A stretch of 12,814 bases of DNA from Bacteroidota bacterium (GTDB lineage: Bacteria > Bacteroidota > Bacteroidia > Bacteroidales > Cfx3-03). A model generated the notes under the pieces. The model did no database searches. It was not told the DNA's origin and worked only from the letters and a program-made list of their open reading frames with translations. Shown here one piece after another: positions 6,744-12,814 of the stretch. Every line of letters begins with the position of its first letter. Positions within the stretch are counted from its first letter, which is position 1. The DNA is taken from contig JAUZOX010000036.1 in assembly GCA_030706265.1 (NCBI GenBank), positions 1 to 12,814 of the forward strand, given 5' to 3'. The position numbers were made by a program, and so were the translations under genes.

Positions 6744-7958
6744 TTAAATCTTCGGGAATTCAGAATACAAACCTACCAGATTTTGCTTGAATACCCCTAC
6801 ATTGTATTTTGCAAGGGCGGCCTTACGTCCTTTTTCGCCCATCTCATTCCTTAAACCGGGATTGTTGTATAATACTTCAATCCTGTCAGCCAGTTCCTCC
6901 GCATTCTGGTTGGTAAAGACCAGTCCGCATTCCTCCCTTTCGATCAATTCCTGCATGGGTCGGCAATCGCTTACAATAATCGGGCGGCCAAACGACATAT
7001 ACTGGAATATCTTATTTCCGATACCCGACTCATGCTGTGGATTCTTGGTAGCCGGAGACATACAAATATCGCTGATGTTGATGTAGGATGGCAGCAGCGA
7101 TATGTCTTTCCAGGGATAATGGATTACATTTTGAGACAAAAGAGGATCATTCAAATAACGCTCGAAACGATCACGGTCTGCTTTGTCAACAGGACCAATG
7201 AACAGCATGGTGATGTCGGGGTATTTTTTGATCAGCAGTTTTAGCGCTTCAAGACTTGTAAATATACCGCGCCTTTCGGCAACCGCGCCAAAATAAAAGA
7301 CGATGAATTTACCCTGCTTGTCGAGGATATTCTGGTCGACAGGATATGACATCAATTCATCCAGATCGGGAACGTTGGGATAGACGATCAGGTTCTTTTC
7401 CTTAAGGTCGGGGAACCGTGACAACACATCCTTCTTAAAATCGGCGCTGATCAGGATGATTTTATCTGCCATGTGAAGATAACGGCCTTCGAAACGTTTC
7501 CAGCGCCAGGGACGGACGATTAACCGGGCCGGGAATCGGATAGCCCAGTTATAATTCATAATGGCAGCGGGATAGTGTTCATGCAAATCCAGTACCAGGG
7601 GAACGGCCCTGTTGCCGATTCCTTCCCTGGCCGCCCGCGCCATATACATGTCGTGGGCGTGTAAAACATCGATCTTTTCCGAAGCAATAAACCCGGAGAT
7701 GGCCTTGCGCCAAAACCACCTGTAATATGGAAGGGTCAGCATCAGTGCGGAAAGCCTCTTCTTCGTCTTTTTTACCATCCGGACCCTGACAAGCTCAATG
7801 CCGTCGACGATCTCGCGGTCAGGATAACTTCCAAAGTTAAAACACAGTATCTTAACGCGATATCCTGCCTGAACAAGAATTTTTGCTTCATTGCTAACCC
7901 GTGGATCGCCATAATATTCGTTATCCACTACCATTCCAATCGTTAATTGTTCAGACAT
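6744..7958 (-). CDS. Glycosyltransferase family 4
   Basis: This 404-residue GT-B enzyme has the N-terminal signature DPRVSNEAKILVQAGYRVKI (residues 18-37) and AHDMY (101-105), with DLHEHYP at 124-130. The C-domain has YFGAVAERRG (222-231), the usual entry to the donor-binding half, and HESGIGNKIFQYMSFGRPI (309-327). In that last motif the second Glu of the E-x7-E pattern, usual as FEYM, is replaced by Gln (FQYM), which may alter catalysis or donor choice. No membrane segment is clear, so it probably works at the inner face of the membrane on a lipid-linked or cytosolic acceptor. It lies 101 bp after the deacetylase gene and may have its own promoter in that gap. Confidence 0.92.
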   Translation of the reverse strand: MSEQLTIGMVVDNEYYGDPRVSNEAKILVQAGYRVKILCFNFGSYPDREIVDGIELVRVRMVKKTKKRLSALMLTLPYYRWFWRKAISGFIASEKIDVLHAHDMYMARAAREGIGNRAVPLVLDLHEHYPAAIMNYNWAIRFPARLIVRPWRWKRFEGRYLHMADKIILISADFKKDVLSRFPDLKEKNLIVYPNVPDLDELMSYPVDQNILDKQGKFIVFYFGAVAERRGIFTSLEALKLLIKKYPDITMLFIGPVDKADRDRFERYLNDPLLSQNVIHYPWKDISLLPSYINISDICMSPATKNPQHESGIGNKIFQYMSFGRPIIVSDCRPMQELIEREECGLVFTNQNAEELADRIEVLYNNPGLRNEMGEKGRKAALAKYNVGVFKQNLVGLYSEFPKI

Positions 7959-8028
7959 TGTGCTTCGATTTTAATCGTTTTAATAAATTTCACCACAACC
8001 CTATTCATATACAAAAATGAAATTTATG

Positions 8029-8036
8029 CAAAGTTA
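8029..8036 (-). promoter_or_regulatory. Possible promoter -7 box before the glycosyltransferase
   Basis: On the minus strand the bases read TAACTTTG, an exact TAnnTTTG match, about 70 bp before the glycosyltransferase ATG at 7958. No convincing -33 TTTG lies at the right distance upstream, so this would be a weak or regulated internal start within the long minus-strand gene run. Confidence 0.4.
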
Positions 8037-8059
8037 TGAATAAATGCCGCTCGGGTATT

Positions 8060-8695
8060 TTATAAGAAGAGCCTTAATACTTCAAACGCTTCCGCATAGT
8101 CACAACCTACCTGAACGCCACGTACTTTGGCCAGTGAAAAAATAAATTCATCCGAAAGATAATCCCGCCGACCCTGCGACTCATATTCTTTCAAGGCCCT
8201 GATCTTTGCCTCGATGTGCCTTTTTTCCAGTTTGATAAAGCATTGGGTATTAAAGGTCAGGTTGTTCCAGATCAGTTCATACCCCAGCAAGGTAGTGTTC
8301 TTAAACGCCCTCAGTCCTTCCTGGGCAATGGTCGTATGATCCTGATGGATATCATGCAGGCTTGGGATAAAGACCAAATCAAAATTATTCTTTTGCTTTA
8401 AGCTGATCAATTCCTCCAGAATCTCCTGACGGACATAGCTCAGTTTACGAACCTGGTAGTTAAAAATGAGCAGATTTTCTTCTTTGATCCCCAGTTTTTT
8501 TGTAGCCTTCCGTACTTCGGTTTTAAGAATGTCTTTGGGAAACCCATCGGGGACCGATTGCTCTGCGGTTGAGAATGCCGCATAAACCACATTCTTCCCC
8601 TGTTCGATAAAATAGTTGATACTGCCGCCAAGTCCAAGTTCGCCGTCATCAGTATGGGGAGCCAGTATGAGTATGTTTTGATACTTCGTAATCAT
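8060..8695 (-). CDS. PIG-L/LmbE-family deacetylase
   Basis: This 211-residue protein carries the zinc-binding motif APHTDDGELGLGG (residues 12-24) with His14, Asp16 and Asp17. The second motif, HDIHQDH (114-120), supplies the other histidine ligand. The KIRALKEYESQ stretch (164-174) and the closing YAEAFE (200-205) also occur in this family. PIG-L enzymes remove the N-acetyl group from GlcNAc-type sugars, on lipids or small molecules, leaving a free amine. Length is normal and there is no signal peptide. It follows the acyl-carrier and ketoacyl synthase genes (124 bp gap), where a freed amine could be the acceptor for the LpxD-like acyltransferase (inference). The natural substrate is unknown. 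Confidence 0.9.
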   Translation of the reverse strand: MITKYQNILILAPHTDDGELGLGGSINYFIEQGKNVVYAAFSTAEQSVPDGFPKDILKTEVRKATKKLGIKEENLLIFNYQVRKLSYVRQEILEELISLKQKNNFDLVFIPSLHDIHQDHTTIAQEGLRAFKNTTLLGYELIWNNLTFNTQCFIKLEKRHIEAKIRALKEYESQGRRDYLSDEFIFSLAKVRGVQVGCDYAEAFEVLRLFL

Positions 8696-8819
8696 CTTTG
8701 TTTAATATTTGTAAGGGTAGTTCAGATAGCCAACAGGGAGAAAGACCATTCCCCCGAAACCTTGAACCGAGACCTTTTATCTTTCGCTGTTTCTATCCGG
8801 ATATCAGATCATTCACAGT

Positions 8820-9821
8820 TTATTCCTTGAATTTAAGTACAGCGCCGGCCCATGAATAACCAACGCCAAAACCTGCAATCATGACAGGGCCTTTCAGCCG
8901 TTCCTGGGCCTGTGCTTCCTTCAAAGCAATAGGGACGGTTGATGAAACCGTATTCCCCACCGTTTCCATAAAATAATAAAAACGCTCTTCCGGAATTTTT
9001 AAAATCTTGCGAAGAAAGTCAAGCATATATTTATTGGCCTGGTGAAACACGAATAAATTGATTTCGGATTGTTGCAAATCATTCTTAACGAGCGTATCCG
9101 CTACCAGGGCCGGGACAGATTCCAACGTAAAATTAAAGATCTCCGATCCGTTCATGAACAAATAGTCAGAGGAGACGGGATTATTGGAATTGTCGTATAC
9201 CAGGTCATTCTGCTTTTCGGGCAGACGCGCGGCACCCGACTTGATGATCAAATTCTCAGCGCCCCTCCCATCCGTTCCTAAACTGAAATTCAGGATTTCG
9301 GCAAATCCTTCTGTCGAGACCAGCGTCGCCGTGGCGGCATCGCCAAAGATGGTCCGGTTCCCTTTGTCCTTCGGGTGCAGATGCTTTGAATAGGTCTCGG
9401 CAGTAATCAGTAAAATATTCTGAGCAATCCCCCCCAATACCAATCCTTTTGCCAGCGAGAGGCCATATACAAAACCGGAACAGCCCAGGTTAAAATCCAG
9501 TGCGCCGACAGAAGTAGGCAGCTTCAGCCTTTCCTGAACCAGGCATGCCGTGGTAGGCAGGAAATAATCCGGACTTTGGGTACACAAAAGGACAAAGTCA
9601 ACAGACTGCCGGTCGATATGGTATTCCTCAATCAGCTTCTCGGCGGCCTTCACAGCCAGATCAGAAGCGCATTCCTCTTTTGCAACGACATGTCTTTGTT
9701 TGATTCCTATTTTGCCGGCTACTTTCTCCACCGACCATTCCGGAAAATCCTTCACCAGCTCTTCGTTGGTTAAGACCAGTTCAGGGAGATAATACGATAT
9801 TCCTTTTATGAAAGCCTTCAT
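8820..9821 (-). CDS. 3-oxoacyl-ACP synthase III (FabH-like)
   Basis: This 333-residue thiolase-fold enzyme has a complete KAS III active site: Cys114 in NLGCSGFVYGL, His260 in FHQANKYML and Asn290 in VGNTVSSTVP. The family's FGDAATATL (159-167) and closing GFGVGYSWAGA (317-327) are also present, and the length is typical. KAS III condenses a CoA-bound primer with malonyl-ACP to give a 3-oxoacyl-ACP. The gene lies 15 bp after the SDR gene and follows an acyl carrier protein gene, so it is probably not the housekeeping fabH but part of a small dedicated pathway (inference). Some KAS III-like proteins instead transfer acyl groups to sugars, which would also fit this setting. Confidence 0.9.
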   Translation of the reverse strand: MKAFIKGISYYLPELVLTNEELVKDFPEWSVEKVAGKIGIKQRHVVAKEECASDLAVKAAEKLIEEYHIDRQSVDFVLLCTQSPDYFLPTTACLVQERLKLPTSVGALDFNLGCSGFVYGLSLAKGLVLGGIAQNILLITAETYSKHLHPKDKGNRTIFGDAATATLVSTEGFAEILNFSLGTDGRGAENLIIKSGAARLPEKQNDLVYDNSNNPVSSDYLFMNGSEIFNFTLESVPALVADTLVKNDLQQSEINLFVFHQANKYMLDFLRKILKIPEERFYYFMETVGNTVSSTVPIALKEAQAQERLKGPVMIAGFGVGYSWAGAVLKFKE

Positions 9822-9836
9822 AGAACAAGTTTTATT

Positions 9837-10583
9837 TTATAGTAAGGTGTAGCCACCGTCAATAAGCAAATTTGAACCCGTAATCCATTGGGTTGCATCA
9901 GACAGCAGATAGATTACGGCATGGGCCACCTCTTCCGGTTGGCCGTAACGACTAAGCGGATAACGCTTTATGTCCTCCCTGAACAACTCCTCGGTTATTG
10001 CCCCCTCTGAAAAAAGGTGTGTATCGATCATACCGGGTGTAACACTGTTTACCCTGATTTTTCTGGGCGCCAGATCCAGGGCCATTCCTTTGACCAGGCC
10101 GTTTACAGCTCCTTTGGAAGCTGAATACATTGATCCGGCAACAGAAGAACAATAGACGCCCGAGATGGAAGAGATGAAGACAACAGACGCCCCTTTCTTA
10201 AGCTTTTTGGTTTTGACCAGCGCTTGCGAGAGAAGCGCGGGAGCCGTAAAGTTCACCTGCATAATGGCATTCAAATCCTTTTCGCCAATAAACTGAAAAG
10301 GAGTCATGTTGGTAAACCCAGCACAATGAACGGCGCCGTCAAGCGGAGACAATTGATCTACAATGTCCGGGATATTCAGAGAATCGGACAGATCTGCCAG
10401 GATTTGAACATGACCGTTGCCCTCCAGCTTATCGTAGGTCTCCTGTAATCCTTTTGGGTTTCGTCCTGTAATAAACAACACGGCACCCATCCTGGAACAT
10501 TCGATGGCCGTTGCCCGACCGATTCCGGAGGAGGCACCCGTAATAAAGATGGTTTTACCTTCAATGGAAAAAGGATTATACAT
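9837..10583 (-). CDS. SDR oxidoreductase, FabG-like 3-ketoacyl reductase
   Basis: This 248-residue classical short-chain dehydrogenase has the cofactor motif TGASSGIG (residues 15-22) and HCAG (87-90, usually NNAG). The active site is Ser139, Tyr153 and Lys157 (YSASK). The C-terminus is the FabG-like WITGSNLLIDGGYTLL. An Arg at 41 (TGRN) suggests NADPH preference. It is 1 bp from the acyl carrier protein gene and 15 bp from the KAS III gene. Reduction of a 3-oxoacyl-ACP to a 3-hydroxyacyl-ACP is therefore its most likely role. Specificity cannot be proved from motifs, and a sugar-nucleotide reductase is the main alternative. Confidence 0.88.
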   Translation of the reverse strand: MYNPFSIEGKTIFITGASSGIGRATAIECSRMGAVLFITGRNPKGLQETYDKLEGNGHVQILADLSDSLNIPDIVDQLSPLDGAVHCAGFTNMTPFQFIGEKDLNAIMQVNFTAPALLSQALVKTKKLKKGASVVFISSISGVYCSSVAGSMYSASKGAVNGLVKGMALDLAPRKIRVNSVTPGMIDTHLFSEGAITEELFREDIKRYPLSRYGQPEEVAHAVIYLLSDATQWITGSNLLIDGGYTLL

Positions 10584-10584
10584 G

Positions 10585-10818
10585 CTATTGTACTCTTGAC
10601 TTTACAATGTTGTATAAATCTTCGACGGTTTGTGAGGATGTGATCTCATCCCCTTTTATTTTGACATCATATTCTACTTTGATCATTGCAATGACAGAAA
10701 GCAAAATTAACGATGACCACTCATCGATTTCCTTAAACCGGGTTTGAGCATTAAACAGCTGGGCATCCGTTTCTTCAAACAGCGCTGCAAAGTTTTCGAT
10801 AAATATATTCAGATCCAT
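10585..10818 (-). CDS. Acyl carrier protein
   Basis: This 77-residue acidic, helical protein has the size and pattern of an acyl carrier protein. The phosphopantetheine serine is most likely Ser36 in DEWSSLILLSVIAMI; the usual DSL motif is SSL here, preceded by the Glu-Trp that marks some auxiliary carrier proteins. It would carry acyl intermediates as a thioester between the KAS III, the SDR and the LpxD-like enzyme. It is packed between them (6 bp after the acyltransferase, 1 bp before the SDR). The departure from DSL and the location argue for a specialised carrier rather than the fatty-acid acpP, which is normally next to fabF. Confidence 0.85.
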   Translation of the reverse strand: MDLNIFIENFAALFEETDAQLFNAQTRFKEIDEWSSLILLSVIAMIKVEYDVKIKGDEITSSQTVEDLYNIVKSRVQ

Positions 10819-10824
10819 ATTCCT

Positions 10825-11766
10825 TTAAGATTTTATCATTTTCTGTAATTTGTATTGTAGCTTCGAATACGCTTCGACATCCATGGATGGAACCCCCATG
10901 TATGTTTTATTGGACTTGATGTTATTTAAAACCAGTGCACCGAAACCGACCGTTACATTGTCGCCGATATGCACTTTATTCAATATCCTTGATGCAGCAA
11001 TCCAGCAGTTGTCACCGATAGTGACACTTCCTGCTACCACACACCCTGCAATGATGTAGTTGTTCTTCCCGATCACATCATTGTGTGAGATATGAACCAG
11101 ATTATCGATTTTGGTGTGATCGCCAATCACGGTATCCTGTAAGGCACCGCGGTCAATGCAGGCATTGGCACCAACTTCAACATAATCGCCAATCACTACG
11201 CCTCCCAATTGAGGAAACGGCACAGGCGTTCCGTCATCTTCTCTCACAAATCCAAATCCGGTTGCACCAATTACGGCGCCCGAATCAATTGAGACATTGC
11301 TGCCTACCCTGACTCCATCGTATAAGGTGCAATTCCCATGAAGGACAGTATGCGGGCCAATTTCACATTTACCGATGATGCAGTAGGGCCCGATGAAACA
11401 ATCCTGTGATATCTTTGCTTCGGGATGTATTACGGCAGATGGGTGAATCGAACTTTTGAAGTTGGACTTACTCGCATTATTAATGATCCTGGCAAATAAT
11501 AATTTGGGATTTACCGTAACAATCAAACATTTATCCTTGTATGATTCTTTGTCCTCGGGTACGAAATCACAAACCACGACTTTAGCCCTCGTTTGTGAAA
11601 CTAAAGAAGGTTTATTTTTTGCTTTGACATCAATAAAAACCAGTGATTCCTGATCTGCAGATAAGATGGGTTTAACATTTTTAATGGATATGAAATTTTC
11701 TTCATTCAGAATTTGAATATCTTCACCAAAAAATGTTTTTATAGTTTCAATTTTTATAATATTCAT
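10825..11766 (-). CDS. LpxD-like N-acyltransferase (left-handed beta-helix)
   Basis: This 313-residue protein has an N-terminal domain of about 100 residues, then hexapeptide repeats from about residue 107 (SIHPSAVIHPEAKIS) to 280. LpxD landmarks are present: GATGFGF (167-173), FPQLG (184-188), NACIDRGAL (201-209) and DNLVHISHN (221-229), whose His228 corresponds to the catalytic histidine. The family transfers a 3-hydroxyacyl group from ACP to the amine of a UDP-amino sugar. It is some 25-30 residues shorter than typical LpxD, with a short C-terminal helix (SKLQYKLQKMIKS), and lies apart from lpxA, lpxB or lpxC. I therefore read it as a specialised relative, not the lipid A enzyme. It is the first gene of the minus-strand run, behind a long leader. 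Confidence 0.85.
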   Translation of the reverse strand: MNIIKIETIKTFFGEDIQILNEENFISIKNVKPILSADQESLVFIDVKAKNKPSLVSQTRAKVVVCDFVPEDKESYKDKCLIVTVNPKLLFARIINNASKSNFKSSIHPSAVIHPEAKISQDCFIGPYCIIGKCEIGPHTVLHGNCTLYDGVRVGSNVSIDSGAVIGATGFGFVREDDGTPVPFPQLGGVVIGDYVEVGANACIDRGALQDTVIGDHTKIDNLVHISHNDVIGKNNYIIAGCVVAGSVTIGDNCWIAASRILNKVHIGDNVTVGFGALVLNNIKSNKTYMGVPSMDVEAYSKLQYKLQKMIKS

Positions 11767-11844
11767 ACCGGTATATTAAACGGATACTTTGACAACTATT
11801 TCATTGCAAAAGATCGTTTTTTAATTTCATCCGAAAATAATTTT

Positions 11845-11916
11845 ATTAAATATGTCGTATGGAACTCGCATGAAAGATTTTATTCCTGTTTGTGTTTTTC
11901 AAACATGCCCGTTTCA
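11845..11916 (-). repeat. Candidate structured leader element, copy 1
   Basis: Read on the minus strand, the 72 bp block runs from TGAAACGGGCATG to ATTTAAT and ends 78 bp before the LpxD-like ATG. By hand count it matches the copy at 12221-12291 at about 63 of 72 positions with one gap. Predicted outer pair: GAAAC (11911-11915) with GTTCC (11861-11865). Inner pair: GCATG (11904-11908) with CATGC (11868-11872). The inner arms enclose exactly 31 nt. It also contains an 8-codon frame, MFEKHKQE, ending at TAA. Confidence 0.75.
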
Positions 11917-11954
11917 TAAGAGGTTAATGACTAAATTATGACGCATTTATTGAT

Positions 11955-11963
11955 GCAAATATA
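11955..11963 (-). promoter_or_regulatory. Candidate promoter of the minus-strand operon
   Basis: The minus strand reads TATATTTGC, an exact TAnnTTTG -7 box. It would start a transcript of about 180 nt leader ahead of the LpxD-like gene, with leader element copy 1 inside it. No clear -33 TTTG is seen at the expected distance, and AT-rich DNA gives chance matches, so support is moderate. Confidence 0.45.
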
Positions 11964-11994
11964 CATGTTATTTAAGTGATTTGGGATATATTGT

Positions 11995-12002
11995 TACCTT
12001 TG
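11995..12002 (+). promoter_or_regulatory. Candidate promoter of the YCII gene
   Basis: TACCTTTG is an exact TAnnTTTG -7 match. The nearest upstream TTTG (11980-11983) is too close to be an ideal -33 element. Transcription from here would give a leader of nearly 300 nt that contains leader element copy 2. It points away from the minus-strand box 32 bp to its left. Confidence 0.4.
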
Positions 12003-12220
12003 TAATTGAATTGAATATCTTAAATAAAAATCATTTCAACAAATTATTAAGATGTAAATTCAAACAAATTGCCTACCTTCCTATAAGAAAAGATTGCCAT
12101 TTAACAGCGTAAGTATGAGTGTTAAATAAAAATCAAAGCATTCATGATCTTTTAGAAAAAATAAATTTTGCTGTTCACAGCATAAACTTTTATATTACAA
12201 CATTTTAAGACAAAGACCTG

Positions 12221-12291
12221 TGAAGCGAGCATGATTGAAGATCACAAACAGGGATAAAATTTTTCATGCGAGTTCCACACGACATTTTAAT
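12221..12291 (+). repeat. Candidate structured leader element, copy 2
   Basis: This 71 bp block on the plus strand runs from TGAAGCGAGCATG to TTTAAT and ends 14 bp before the YCII gene ATG. Outer pair: GAAGC (12222-12226) with GTTCC (12272-12276), where a G-T pair replaces the A-T seen in copy 1. Inner pair: GCATG (12229-12233) with CATGC (12265-12269), again enclosing exactly 31 nt. An 8-codon frame, MIEDHKQG, ends at the same TAA as in copy 1. With copy 1 it forms a long inverted repeat separated by 304 bp. Confidence 0.75.
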
Positions 12292-12305
12292 CAAAACATT
12301 AACCT

Positions 12306-12731
12306 ATGAAGAAATTATTACTTAGCCTGTTCTTTTTGTCATTTGCACTCGGCATCCAGGCTCAGGTCCCAAAAACGGGAGCAGTTAAGAAGGTCCAAAA
12401 GCAGGGGCTGCAATATCATATGCAGAATTACTTTATGGTTATTCTCAAAAAAGGGCCTAACCAAAATCAAGACAGCATCACGCTGAACAAGATGATGGAA
12501 GGGCACCTGGCCAATATCAACAGGCTGGCAGGTGAGGGTAAACTCATTTTGGCAGGTCCTTTTCTGGACAATGGAAATATGAGGGGCATCTTTGTCTTCA
12601 ATGTGGCAACGGAAAATGAAGTCAAAGCGCTGCTTGACACGGATCCCGCAGTAAAGGCAGGTCGTTTTTCATACGAGATACATCCTTGGATGGGACCCCA
12701 AAAACTTGTCGATGTAGTGAAAAAGCCTTAA
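12306..12731 (+). CDS. Secreted YCII-domain protein
   Basis: This 141-residue protein starts with a signal peptide (MKKLLLSLFFLSFALGIQA, cleavage probably after Ala19, before Gln), with no lipobox cysteine. It should therefore be periplasmic. Residues 40-130 match the YCII fold: MMEGHLANI with the conserved His67, LILAGPF (80-86), RGIFVF (93-98), DPAVKAG (113-119) and a closing PWMG (127-130). YCII proteins are small dimeric ferredoxin-like folds with a His-Asp pair and mostly unknown reactions. It is the only plus-strand gene at this end, divergent from the acyl-sugar operon, and shares that operon's leader element. The function is unknown. Confidence 0.85.
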   Translation: MKKLLLSLFFLSFALGIQAQVPKTGAVKKVQKQGLQYHMQNYFMVILKKGPNQNQDSITLNKMMEGHLANINRLAGEGKLILAGPFLDNGNMRGIFVFNVATENEVKALLDTDPAVKAGRFSYEIHPWMGPQKLVDVVKKP

Positions 12732-12814
12732 AAAAAGTTAAATCTGGCTTAGCTTTAAAATGAATATTGTCTAATTATGCCGATTTGACTAATTTAGACC
12801 TGTTTTGAACATGT
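12732..12814. other. Window end, no gene seen
   Basis: This stretch of 83 bases after the YCII gene is AT-rich. A 5 bp pairing (AAGCC, 12723-12727, with GGCTT, 12747-12751) is too weak to call a terminator. Nothing else is recognised. Confidence 0.5.

Larger units (their letters stand above)
11767..12305. other. AT-rich divergent regulatory region
   Basis: This 539 bp gap separates the LpxD-like gene (leftward) from the YCII gene (rightward). It is visibly richer in A and T than the flanking genes. It holds an inverted pair of the 72 bp leader element near its ends, two divergent promoter-like boxes in the middle, and a 14 bp direct repeat (TTAAATAAAAATCA at 12020-12033 and 12122-12135). No credible protein-coding frame was found. 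Confidence 0.75.

Noticed and set aside
8794..8803. 10 bp palindrome TATCCGGATA upstream of the deacetylase gene
   Set aside because: It could be an operator, but it is short, single-copy and without a promoter match nearby. Chance is a sufficient explanation.
11713..11919. 68-codon plus-strand frame over the LpxD-like start and its leader
   Set aside because: It overlaps a well-supported gene on the other strand, has poor composition, and crosses leader element copy 1.
12020..12135. 14 bp direct repeat TTAAATAAAAATCA, twice, 102 bp apart
   Set aside because: In such AT-rich DNA this can arise by chance, and the match does not extend beyond 14 bp. No CRISPR-like array is present.

Overview
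The window comes from a member of the Bacteroidota, probably an uncultured one. The L34 protein, a DUF4834–YfhO–glycosyltransferase gene run, TAnnTTTG-type promoter boxes, the lack of clear Shine-Dalgarno sequences, and an AQA|Q-type signal peptide on the last gene all fit that phylum. No finer placement is possible from the sequence alone.

Layout. (1) Positions 1-388: the 3' end of an unidentified plus-strand gene, then rpmH with a near-consensus promoter and an unusually long terminator hairpin. (2) Positions 423-4517: a plus-strand unit of a DUF4834 small membrane protein, a YfhO-family polytopic membrane protein and a family-4-like glycosyltransferase. The last two overlap by 4 bp. (3) Positions 4518-4908: a convergent gene-free gap that holds two inverted copies of a palindromic repeat on either side of a heptanucleotide tandem repeat. 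(4) Positions 4909-11766: eight minus-strand genes. In order of transcription they are an LpxD-like N-acyltransferase, an acyl carrier protein, an SDR ketoreductase, a ketoacyl-ACP synthase III, a PIG-L deacetylase, a family-4 glycosyltransferase, an SGNH/GDSL-like protein and a GpsA-like glycerol-3-phosphate dehydrogenase. (5) Positions 11767-12305: an AT-rich divergent regulatory region. (6) Positions 12306-12731: a secreted YCII-domain protein.

How the genes may work together (inference). The first four minus-strand genes are almost contiguous (gaps of 6, 1 and 15 bp). They contain the parts needed to make a short 3-hydroxyacyl-ACP (condensation, then ketoreduction, with no dehydratase or enoyl reductase) and to put it on an amino sugar. 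The PIG-L deacetylase just downstream could expose the amine. The glycosyltransferase, SGNH protein and GpsA would then serve assembly or decoration of a surface glycan or glycolipid.

The most unusual signal is a 71-72 bp element present three times (6655-6726, 11845-11916, 12221-12291). Each copy lies upstream of a gene and in the same orientation as that gene. The copies keep identical internal spacing and a compensatory change in a predicted stem (GCATG/CATGC against GTATG/CATAC). It looks like an undescribed structured 5' leader. Two of the copies also form an inverted pair around the divergent promoters.
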